In this document: piece by piece, positions 1-5,294 of the stretch
Layout: each line of letters opens with the position of its first letter
Position numbering within the stretch: the first letter of the stretch is position 1
Source: Candidatus Sediminicultor tertius
GTDB taxonomy: Bacteria > Atribacterota > Phoenicimicrobiia > Phoenicimicrobiales > Phoenicimicrobiaceae
Reading direction: 5' to 3'
DNA length: 6,549 bases
Assembly (NCBI GenBank): GCA_003527405.1
Contig: DPXH01000195.1
Coordinates: 1 to 6,549 of the forward strand
Program-made: the position numbers and the translations under genes
Notes under the pieces: model-generated
What the model saw: only the letters and a program-made list of their open reading frames with translations
The model's database searches: none
What the model was told of the DNA's origin: nothing

Positions 1-151
1 AGTTTAAATTTTTAAATTCCAAAAAAGTAAATGGAGAAACAAAATCACCCGCATGTAAGACCAGTTCCACTTTTTCCCGGTTAAAAATTCCTACCGCTTT
101 TTTTATCTTAGGTAAATTATCATGCGTGTCCGAGATTATTCCAATTTTCAT
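1..151 (-). CDS. Metallophosphoesterase, YfcE/MJ0936 type (partial, N-terminus only)
   Basis: The first 50 residues of a small calcineurin-like phosphoesterase are visible; the gene continues past the left edge. The protein opens MKIGIISDTHDN, whose D-x-H is the first metal-binding motif of the family, and then shows LHAGDF, the second motif (GD). The tight start, with the beta-strand MKIGIIS directly before the DTHDN motif, is typical of YfcE/MJ0936 phosphodiesterases, soluble cytoplasmic enzymes of about 150-180 residues that use two divalent metals. The physiological substrate of this subfamily is poorly defined. The ATG (151-149) overlaps the TGA of the upstream binding-protein gene as ATGA, with AAGGG at 165-161 and a 9-nt spacer, so it is probably translationally coupled and last, or late, in the osmoprotectant operon. 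The remaining metal ligands (GNxD, GHTH) lie outside the window, so catalytic integrity cannot be judged. Confidence 0.85.
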   Translation of the reverse strand, partial: MKIGIISDTHDNLPKIKKAVGIFNREKVELVLHAGDFVSPFTFLEFKNLN

Positions 152-1062
152 TTTATTAATCCCTTTTCTTTGAGGAATTCTTCCGCTACCATTCTGGCAG
201 GCTTGCCTTTTCCATCCACTTCGTAATTTAGATTAATCATAGTATCAGTATCGATTAATTGAGTAATAGGCAGAAGTATTTTTTCTATTTCAGGATATTT
301 ATCAAGAATATCTTTATTTACTACTATTGAAATATTGTAAATGGGGAAGAAATTTTTGTCATCTTCCAAAACCAATAAGTTAAATTTTCTAAGTTTGGCA
401 TCAGTCCCAAATACCATCGCTACATCAACCTGGTCTCTATCAATAGCATCATAAGTTAATCCGGTATCCATGGCCTTAACATTTTTTCTTAAAATATTCA
501 TACCATAAGCTTCAGCCATGGCAAAAATACCATCTTTTTCCCTCTCGTAAAAAGTGTGATTGACAGCAATGAGAACTTTTTGAGGGTCTTTATTCACATA
601 TTCGCTTAAACTGGAAATAGATGTTCCCATAGTATCTATCATGTCTTTTTTAATGGCTAATGCGTAGGTATTATTAAAACTGGTTCTTCCCAACCATACC
701 ATATTGTTCTGTTCCAAATCATCTTTCTTTACCATTTCGTAGAGTTTTACCGGGTCGTTAATTTTTTCAGGATATTTAAAGTATACAGCACTGGCAGTTC
801 CGGTATAATCAGGCATAAGATCAATTTGACCGCTTATTAAACCTGCTCTGGTTATAGCTGCAGCTGTTCCAAATTTTTCTTCTACCTTAAAACCATTTTC
901 TTGTAATAGCAGAGAAATTAGATTCCCCAGGACATACTGTTCGGTAAAATCCTTTGCTCCCACCACAATTTTTTTAGTTTCCGCTCCGCTGGCAGCCAAA
1001 CTACCTAAAGCCAGACAAGAAACCAATACAATAATAACAATTATACATATGCGATTCTTCAT
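148..1062 (-). CDS. opuCC: Osmoprotectant ABC transporter substrate-binding protein (OpuCC/OsmX/YehZ family)
   Basis: This 304-residue extracytoplasmic binding protein belongs to the glycine betaine/choline/carnitine-type family (OpuAC domain, PF04069). The N-terminus is a signal sequence: MKNR, then a hydrophobic stretch at 5-23. LVSC at 13-16 fits a lipobox, which would make it a lipoprotein anchored through Cys16, but cleavage after Ala27 by signal peptidase I is also possible. The mature protein starts with the family block VVGAKDFTEQYVLGN (33-47). It then has DLMPDYTGTA (81-90), NNTYALAI (130-137) and FPIYN (239-243). Tyr86, Tyr133, Tyr204 and Tyr242 sit where homologues place aromatic cage residues for a trimethylammonium group; this assignment is by motif, not alignment. 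AAGGAGG at 1077-1071 lies 8 nt before the ATG and overlaps the stop of the permease gene upstream. It delivers ligand to the two permeases and ATPase encoded before it. The exact ligand cannot be read from sequence, and the symbol is by family and gene order. Confidence 0.92.
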   Translation of the reverse strand: MKNRICIIVIIVLVSCLALGSLAASGAETKKIVVGAKDFTEQYVLGNLISLLLQENGFKVEEKFGTAAAITRAGLISGQIDLMPDYTGTASAVYFKYPEKINDPVKLYEMVKKDDLEQNNMVWLGRTSFNNTYALAIKKDMIDTMGTSISSLSEYVNKDPQKVLIAVNHTFYEREKDGIFAMAEAYGMNILRKNVKAMDTGLTYDAIDRDQVDVAMVFGTDAKLRKFNLLVLEDDKNFFPIYNISIVVNKDILDKYPEIEKILLPITQLIDTDTMINLNYEVDGKGKPARMVAEEFLKEKGLIK

Positions 1063-1075
1063 AATAATTACCTCC

Positions 1076-1726
1076 TTAAGTTTTTTTTATTTGTAATCCC
1101 TTGGAGATTACTTTTTTTTCAATCATAGCCATAATAGTATCTACTACTATAGCCAGCAAAGAAACAGTCAGAGCACCGGATATAAGCATTTCTGGTTTCT
1201 GTAATTTAAGGCCAATGAAGATAAAATCTCCCAGGCCCCCTCCTCCGATTACAGCAGCAACCGTAGCAGATCCGATAATAATAGTAGCTGAACTTCTTAT
1301 TCCTCCCATTATAACCGGAAGGGCTATAGGTATTTTTACCTTCCAAAGTAATTGATTTTGAGTTAATCCCATTCCTTTACCTGCCTCGATAATATTTGGG
1401 CGGACGCTGAGAATGCCGGAAGTAGTATTAAAGATAATAGGAACCAGACCATAGATAACCAGAGCAATAATAGCCGGTTTTATGCCTATGCCCACAAAAA
1501 TAAATATCAAGGCGATAATGACCAGAGAGGGCACTGATTGGGCTGCTCCCATAAAAGAAAGGATTGCTCTTCCGATTTTTTTCTTGTCTTCCTGGGTGAT
1601 AAAGATACTTATAGCCATCCCAATAACTATAGAAAAGGTTAGAGATGCTAAAAAGATAAAAATATGTATCTCTAAAGCAGACATAATTTTTCCAAAATTG
1701 TTAAAATAATAAGATACTATATTCAT
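1076..1726 (-). CDS. opuCB: Osmoprotectant ABC transporter permease (OpuCB/YehY-like)
   Basis: This 216-residue inner-membrane permease (BPD_transp_1 fold) has about five to six hydrophobic segments. In the numbering used here the EAA-loop, which docks on the ATPase, begins EAGKGMGLTQNQLLW near residues 114-128 and continues KVKIPIALPVIMGGIR, close to the family consensus EAA-G-LP. The sequence AQSVPSLVI (about 62-70) and the glycine-rich AVIGGGGLGDFI (about 158-169) are also typical of OpuC/YehW/YehY permeases. I chose ATG 1726, giving MNIVSYYFNN, because this matches the usual beginning of the family. The frame is open further to a TTG at 1783, but that would add a lysine-rich 19-residue tail inside the ATPase gene, with no ribosome site. 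ATG 1726 has only a distant AGGAAG (1747-1742, 15-nt spacer), so it may rely on reinitiation after the ATPase stop 34 bp before. It should pair with the other permease as a heterodimer. Confidence 0.9.
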   Translation of the reverse strand: MNIVSYYFNNFGKIMSALEIHIFIFLASLTFSIVIGMAISIFITQEDKKKIGRAILSFMGAAQSVPSLVIIALIFIFVGIGIKPAIIALVIYGLVPIIFNTTSGILSVRPNIIEAGKGMGLTQNQLLWKVKIPIALPVIMGGIRSSATIIIGSATVAAVIGGGGLGDFIFIGLKLQKPEMLISGALTVSLLAIVVDTIMAMIEKKVISKGLQIKKT

Positions 1727-1760
1727 GTTATTATTGCTTTTCTTCCTTTTTTGAAAAGAT

Positions 1761-2852
1761 TTATTTTTTATTAACTTCCTCAAAAATATCGCTTAATCTG
1801 ATAAGTCCAACAAATTCTTTTTTTCGGTTTACTACGGGAAGCTGTTTTTCACCTGCCTCCAGCATTTTAGAAAGGGTTTCATTAAGATTGTTCTGCCTTT
1901 CAGCAATCCAGGGGTCAGGGTCGTAAATAAATTTTTGTTTTTTGGTTTTTGATGGCTTTTCAAATAAAAAACGCCCTGTTAGATGATTGCCTTCATCTAA
2001 AACAAAGGCAAGCCTAATATCCTTATCTTGTAATTTTTTCATTACATTTTCGGGGGGCTCGGTATTTGAAACAGTTACAAAACCATCTTTTATTATAAAG
2101 TCTTTTGTTTTTTCAAGGGAAAGTGCTTTAATGTTTCTATCTTGCCCTAAAAGATTTTCTACAAATTCATTTGCGGGGTCGCTAAGTATTTTAGAAACAT
2201 TATCATATTGAATCAAATTGCCTTCATTGATAATGGCAATTTTGTCTCCCAATTTTATGGCTTCGTTGATATCGTGAGTTACGAAGACAACAGTTTTTTT
2301 AATTTCTTCCTGTATTTCTAAAAATGAATCTTGAAGTTTAAGTCTGTTTATGGGGTCAATTGCTCCGAATGGTTCATCCATAAGCAGTATTTCTGGTTCA
2401 GCTGCCAAAGCTCTTGCAAGTCCTACCCTCTGCCTTTCCCCTCCGGAAAGTTGAAGTGGAAACTTGTAAGCAAAACTTTGGTCTAGAGTTACTAATTCAA
2501 GAAGTTCTTCAACTCTCTGTTCAATCCTTTTTTGTTCCCATTTGAGCAGACGAGGAACAATAGCTATATTTTCAAAGACGGAAAGATGGGGAAAGAGTCC
2601 TATTTCCTGAATGACATATCCAATATTTCTTCTGAGTTCAACAGGGTCGACATCAGTGATTGGAATACCGTTTACGGTAATATTTCCCTTATCATATGGA
2701 GTTAATCTATTTATCATTCTTAGAGTTGTTGTCTTCCCACAGCCGGAAGGACCGATAAACATAGTTAGGGAACCCTTTTCAATATGAAGGCTAAGGTTGT
2801 TTACCGCTATTTTCTTCCCAAATGTTTTAGTTATATTAGTTAACTTTATCAT
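1761..2852 (-). CDS. opuCA: Osmoprotectant ABC transporter ATP-binding protein with CBS domains (OpuCA-like)
   Basis: This 363-residue cytoplasmic ATPase energises the importer. All catalytic motifs are intact: Walker A GPSGCGKT (34-41), Q-loop Gln82, signature LSGGERQRV (135-143), Walker B ILLMDEP with catalytic Glu160, D-loop near GAIDP, and switch His193 in VTHD. After the nucleotide-binding domain (about 1-235) comes a C-terminal region of about 125 residues that fits a tandem CBS pair. The second CBS is clear in QLPVVNRKKEFVGLIRLSDI (337-356); the first (about 250-300) is more divergent. Length and layout match OpuCA/OpuAA/ProV-type ATPases, in which the CBS module senses ionic strength or, in some Firmicutes, c-di-AMP; whether that holds here is inference. 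AGGAG (2866-2862) lies 9 nt before the ATG. The gene sits between the two permeases, 16 bp after the first and 34 bp before the second. In OpuC operons the order is ATPase-permease-binding protein-permease; here a permease precedes the ATPase. Confidence 0.95.
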   Translation of the reverse strand: MIKLTNITKTFGKKIAVNNLSLHIEKGSLTMFIGPSGCGKTTTLRMINRLTPYDKGNITVNGIPITDVDPVELRRNIGYVIQEIGLFPHLSVFENIAIVPRLLKWEQKRIEQRVEELLELVTLDQSFAYKFPLQLSGGERQRVGLARALAAEPEILLMDEPFGAIDPINRLKLQDSFLEIQEEIKKTVVFVTHDINEAIKLGDKIAIINEGNLIQYDNVSKILSDPANEFVENLLGQDRNIKALSLEKTKDFIIKDGFVTVSNTEPPENVMKKLQDKDIRLAFVLDEGNHLTGRFLFEKPSKTKKQKFIYDPDPWIAERQNNLNETLSKMLEAGEKQLPVVNRKKEFVGLIRLSDIFEEVNKK

Positions 2853-2868
2853 TGATTATTTCTCCTGT

Positions 2869-3525
2869 TTAGCTTTTTACTTTAAGTCCTTTAGGGGTTA
2901 TCCAATCTTCTACTTTCAACAAAAAAAAGTTTATTCCTATGCCCAATGCGGAAATAAGAATGGCTCCTAACAATACCATGGTTAAATTAGCCCGTCCAAT
3001 ACCGGCAAAAATAAAATATCCCAATCCACCTGCAGCAATAAGGGAGGCATAAGTCGCTACACTTACCCCCATAACAATAGCTATTCTTATGCCGGACATA
3101 ATTACCGGAACAGAAAGAGGGATTTTTATTTTCCAGAGAATCTGCTTGTTAGACATTCCGATCCCCCTGGCTGCTTCAATCATTCCCGGTTTTACCTGAT
3201 TCAAAGCAAGGTAAGTGTTGCGGGTAATAGGCAATAGAGAATAAATGGTAATTGCCGAAACGGCTGGAACGATTCCCAGGCCTAATTTAAAAGGAGCGAA
3301 GATGACTACCATAATACCAAAAAGCGCCAGGCTGGGGACAGTCATCATAATACTGGCTATATTAATAACATATTTAGCAATTTTAGGTCGGGAAGAAATA
3401 TAGAATCCTAAAAATACGCTGACTATTACCGAAATAGGTATACTTATGGCGACTATTTTAATATGGTTAAAAATTTCTTGTATAATTTTAGTATGATAAT
3501 ATTCTAAAAAAAGTAAAATAGGAAT
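2869..3525 (-). CDS. opuCD: Osmoprotectant ABC transporter permease (OpuCD/YehW-like), apparent ATT start
   Basis: This is the first gene of the importer operon, a 218-residue membrane permease. Its EAA-loop begins EAARGIGMSNKQILW near 117-131 and continues KIKIPLSVPVIMSGIR; TVPSLALFG (62-70) and AAGGLGYFIFAG (164-175) are family landmarks, and the C-terminus DWITPKGLKVK resembles its sibling permease. The first ATG in frame is at 3348, but starting there would remove the first transmembrane segment. The frame is open upstream as PILLFLEYYHTK, then IFNHIKIVAISIPISVIV, FLGFYISSRPKIAKYV and on into MMTVPSL, just as in full-length homologues. Between the in-frame TAA at 3555-3553 and 3348 there is no ATG, GTG or TTG. 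AAGGAG (3538-3533) lies 7 nt before ATT at 3525-3523, which gives the family length, so I call ATT as the start. A point mutation or base error in an original ATG is the alternative. The product itself is sure; the start is the uncertain part. Confidence 0.85.
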   Translation of the reverse strand: MPILLFLEYYHTKIIQEIFNHIKIVAISIPISVIVSVFLGFYISSRPKIAKYVINIASIMMTVPSLALFGIMVVIFAPFKLGLGIVPAVSAITIYSLLPITRNTYLALNQVKPGMIEAARGIGMSNKQILWKIKIPLSVPVIMSGIRIAIVMGVSVATYASLIAAGGLGYFIFAGIGRANLTMVLLGAILISALGIGINFFLLKVEDWITPKGLKVKS

Positions 3526-3532
3526 GGCGAGT

Positions 3533-3538
3533 CTCCTT
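3533..3538 (-). promoter_or_regulatory. Ribosome binding site that sets the ATT start of the first permease
   Basis: On the minus strand CTAAGGAGACTCGCC precedes ATT. AAGGAG is a strong match to the anti-Shine-Dalgarno, and its 7-nt spacing to ATT 3525-3523 is ideal. No ATG, GTG or TTG in the same frame lies within reach, so this site supports a non-canonical start. Confidence 0.7.
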
Positions 3539-3612
3539 AGTAATAATTTAGATTAATTGATAAGAAACTTTTTGCTTTAACAATATTTTGGAAAGAAGTT
3601 TATTTAAAGATA

Positions 3613-3641
3613 TTTATAAGCCGGTTTTTTCTTTTTTGGAA
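3613..3641 (-). promoter_or_regulatory. Candidate promoter of the osmoprotectant importer operon
   Basis: On the minus strand TATAAA (3618-3613) is a good -10 box. A 17-nt spacer separates it from TTCCAA (3641-3636), which matches the -35 consensus at only three positions. It lies in the 142-bp gap between the regulator stop and the first permease and would give a leader of about 80 nt. No terminator hairpin is visible after the regulator gene, so read-through from the regulator promoter is also possible. Confidence 0.3.
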
Positions 3642-3667
3642 TTAATATTTCTCTCAGCTCTTTTTGT

Positions 3668-4132
3668 CTAACCCTTAAGGTAATTTTTTGTTTTCATCAT
3701 AAGAGCAATTCTTTCAACCGAAGATAAGAGCAAATGCTGTTCCCATTTTTGCAGCTTATCAAATTCTATTAAAAATTCTTTTTGTAGTAATGACGGTCCT
3801 TTATTAATAATATTTTTGCCATTTGAAGTAATTTTAATAAGAACTTGCCTTCGATCAAGGCTGTTTTTTGTTCTTAACACCAAGCCTTTAGCTTCAAGGC
3901 GGTCAATAACATCGGTAACTGTTGCCTGGCTTAAGCTGATTTTTCTGGCTATTTCTCCAATCGCCATTTGGTCAGTTTGAGAAAGTTCTTGCAAAATAAT
4001 GAGTTGAGGGGAAGTTAACCCGAAATGCTTGTCCAGAGATTTGGAATAGATAGACATCGCCCGAGCAATTTGCCTTAAGGTTATTAATATTTTTTCACTT
4101 AAATCATTATTATTGTTATTATTAATATCCAT
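3668..4132 (-). CDS. MarR-family transcriptional regulator, CosR/EctR-like
   Basis: This 154-residue winged-helix protein fits the MarR family in length and layout: N-terminal dimerisation helix (about 10-35), helix-turn-helix around residues 57-85 with AIGEIARKISLSQ and ATVTDVIDRLEAKGLV, then a wing with the family signature DRRQVLIKIT (93-102), and C-terminal dimerisation helices. The stretch RQIARAMSIYSKSLD followed by GLTSPQLIILQEL resembles the CosR/EctR branch, which regulates compatible-solute synthesis and uptake in halotolerant bacteria. That resemblance is from memory of the family and supports, without proving, control of the importer encoded 142 bp downstream in the same direction. 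AAGGA (4143-4139) lies 6 nt before the ATG. An unusual run of six asparagines (residues 4-9) sits at the N-terminus. It probably represses its own promoter through the inverted repeat at 4152-4176. The effector is unknown. Confidence 0.88.
   Translation of the reverse strand: MDINNNNNNDLSEKILITLRQIARAMSIYSKSLDKHFGLTSPQLIILQELSQTDQMAIGEIARKISLSQATVTDVIDRLEAKGLVLRTKNSLDRRQVLIKITSNGKNIINKGPSLLQKEFLIEFDKLQKWEQHLLLSSVERIALMMKTKNYLKG
4106..4123 (-). repeat. AAT trinucleotide run encoding six asparagines
   Basis: On the minus strand six consecutive codons (AAT AAT AAC AAT AAT AAT) form an imperfect trinucleotide microsatellite at the N-terminus of the MarR regulator. Slippage here would change protein length without breaking the frame. 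The segment lies before the first helix and is probably disordered. Confidence 0.7.
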
Positions 4133-4151
4133 TATTTTTCCTTATGAGTAA

Positions 4152-4176
4152 TATACAATACTAATATATCGTATAC
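4152..4176 (-). promoter_or_regulatory. Possible operator (inverted repeat) over the regulator -10 box
   Basis: TATAC (4175-4171) and GTATA (4156-4152) form an inverted repeat with a 14-nt centre that includes the -10 box TATATT; the left arm also belongs to the self-complementary GTATAC. An imperfect palindrome overlapping a promoter is the usual layout for MarR autoregulation. In DNA this AT-rich, short repeats arise by chance, so support is weak. Confidence 0.3.
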
Positions 4177-4191
4177 TTAACAATAAATCAA
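4163..4191 (-). promoter_or_regulatory. Sigma-A/70-type promoter of the MarR regulator
   Basis: On the minus strand TTGATT (4191-4186, 4/6 to consensus) and TATATT (4168-4163, 5/6) are separated by exactly 17 nt. The expected transcript starts near 4156, giving a leader of about 25 nt before the ATG with its AAGGA site. This is the best promoter match in the window. Confidence 0.55.
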
Positions 4192-4310
4192 GTTTATTAT
4201 CATTCGTATTTGGTATCAGAGTTGCTAATAAATCTTTATTATATAAGGTATAAGGATTGTAGGTAATCGAGAAAATATAATTATTTATATAATAATATTA
4301 TTTAGAGTCC

Positions 4311-4336
4311 TTAATAATTTTTAAAAATAGTATTAA
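4311..4336. repeat. A/T near-perfect palindrome of 26 bp
   Basis: TTAATA, then ATTTTTAAAAAT (itself a perfect 12-bp palindrome), then AG and TATTAA form a 26-bp inverted repeat broken only by the AG bulge. It sits midway between the two divergent genes. It may be a regulator site or simply an AT-rich structure; nothing decides between these. Confidence 0.5.
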
Positions 4337-4448
4337 AACTGCAGTATATTCCAAGCAAACAATGCAGATTAAAATTTAATTAATTAACAATAATTTCAGA
4401 AAAAGGCCGGAAAAGATAAAAAAAGAAGATTTTATAAGTTTTTTGTAG

Positions 4449-4454
4449 TATAAT
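4449..4454 (+). promoter_or_regulatory. Candidate -10 box for the racemase-symporter transcript
   Basis: TATAAT matches the -10 consensus perfectly and would start a transcript near 4461, about 55 nt before the racemase ATG. At 16-18 nt upstream no recognisable -35 is present; the upstream stretch is A-rich, which may act as an UP-like element, or an activator may be needed. Confidence 0.4.
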
Positions 4455-4515
4455 ATATTGGTTTTAAAATAAAAACAAACCTCTATAATCTGGTAAAAAG
4501 GAAGTAAAATCAGAA

Positions 4516-5208
4516 ATGCCAGAAAAGATTATCGGAATTTTAGGTGGAATGGGACCTGAGGCCACCATCGACTTATTTTATAAGATAATTAAATCTACTC
4601 CCGCAGAAAAAGACCAGGATCATTTAAGAATAATCATTGATAGCAATCCCAAGATACCGGACCGAACTGCAGCCATCTTGGGAAAAGGAGAAGACCCTCT
4701 AACAGCTTTACAGGAGACCGCAAAAAATTTAGAGAAAGCCGGAGCAGACCTCATAATTATCCCCTGCAACACAGCCCACCATTATATCTCTCAGATTCAG
4801 GAAAGTGTTAATATCCCAATATTAAATATGATTGAAGAAACTGCCAAAGAGACTCAAAAGAAAGTTCCCTCTATTAAAAAAATAGGGCTTTTAGCTTCTA
4901 TAGGTACTTACAAAACGGAAATTTATCATCAACATTTTAAAAAATTTAATATTGAGGTTATCTCTCCTGAAGAGAAAGATAAAGAAGAAGTTATGAAAGT
5001 AATCTATGCGGTTAAGGCAGGAGATTTATCCGAGGAGGTTAAAAGAAATATTTTAAAAATCGCTCAAAAACTAATCGATAAAGGAGTAGAAGCAATAATT
5101 ACCGGATGTACCGAGATACCTCTAATCCTAAAAGAAGGAGATGTCTCAGTTCCGATAATAGACCCGACTCAGGTTTTGGCTAAAGTAGCGATTCAGAAAG
5201 CGAGGTGA
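4516..5208 (+). CDS. Aspartate/glutamate racemase family protein (PLP-independent)
   Basis: This 230-residue cytoplasmic enzyme is likely an aspartate racemase, interconverting L- and D-aspartate by a two-cysteine, cofactor-free mechanism (Asp/Glu racemase superfamily, PF01177). The N-terminal glycine motif ILGGMGPEAT (8-17) is characteristic of the aspartate racemase branch. The two catalytic cysteines are both present: Cys84 in IPCNTAHHY (82-90) and Cys198 in TGCTEIPL (196-203). Length fits the family (about 225-240). The full motif set argues for an active enzyme. Glutamate or another amino acid remains possible, because substrate choice within this family is not visible from motifs alone. 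AAGGAAG (4498-4504) lies 11 nt before the ATG, a slightly long spacing. It is followed 86 bp downstream by an acidic amino-acid symporter in the same direction, which could supply its substrate or recover its product. Confidence 0.9.
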   Translation: MPEKIIGILGGMGPEATIDLFYKIIKSTPAEKDQDHLRIIIDSNPKIPDRTAAILGKGEDPLTALQETAKNLEKAGADLIIIPCNTAHHYISQIQESVNIPILNMIEETAKETQKKVPSIKKIGLLASIGTYKTEIYHQHFKKFNIEVISPEEKDKEEVMKVIYAVKAGDLSEEVKRNILKIAQKLIDKGVEAIITGCTEIPLILKEGDVSVPIIDPTQVLAKVAIQKAR

Positions 5209-5267
5209 TGATATAGAAGAGTAGAAAAACAAAATTGGTAAAATTTGTCTGATTCTTTTTAAATTTT

Positions 5268-5280
5268 CATTTTTAAAATG
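5268..5280 (+). repeat. Short palindrome just upstream of the symporter ribosome binding site
   Basis: CATTTTTAAAATG is a perfect palindrome around one T and ends at the first G of GGAGG. It is A/T-rich, so any hairpin is weak. It could slightly affect access to the ribosome site, or be chance. Confidence 0.35.
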
Positions 5281-5294
5281 GAGGTAAACCAAAT

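Larger units (their letters stand above)
4133..4515. other. Divergent intergenic region between regulator and racemase, no gene
   Basis: These 383 bp are very AT-rich and contain no credible coding frame or tRNA. They hold the regulator promoter with an overlapping inverted repeat near 4152-4191, and a -10 box at 4449-4454 for the rightward genes. A/T palindromes occur at 4291-4302 (AATAATATTATT) and 4311-4336, and an ACTGCAGT palindrome at 4338-4345. I see no recognisable riboswitch fold, and no GC-rich hairpin followed by a T tract. Confidence 0.6.

Noticed and set aside
1727..1783. TTG 1783 as start of the second permease
   Set aside because: It adds a basic 19-residue tail overlapping the ATPase gene, has no ribosome site, and exceeds the usual family start.
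1101..2211. Plus-strand open frames inside the permease and ATPase genes (1101-1355, 1482-1709, 1987-2211)
   Set aside because: They are antisense to clearly conserved genes, show no recognisable domain and have low-complexity composition.
2869..3348. Permease beginning at ATG 3348 (159 residues) or read as a truncated pseudogene
   Set aside because: The in-frame sequence upstream is a proper permease N-terminus with a ribosome site before ATT 3525, so the gene appears full length with an odd start.
3540..3667. Riboswitch or attenuator in the importer leader
   Set aside because: The stretch is short and A/T-rich, with no stable stem and no terminator-like hairpin with a T run.
4133..4515. 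Small RNA, tRNA or CRISPR array in the divergent region
   Set aside because: There is no cloverleaf, no regularly spaced direct repeat and no GC-rich structured segment.
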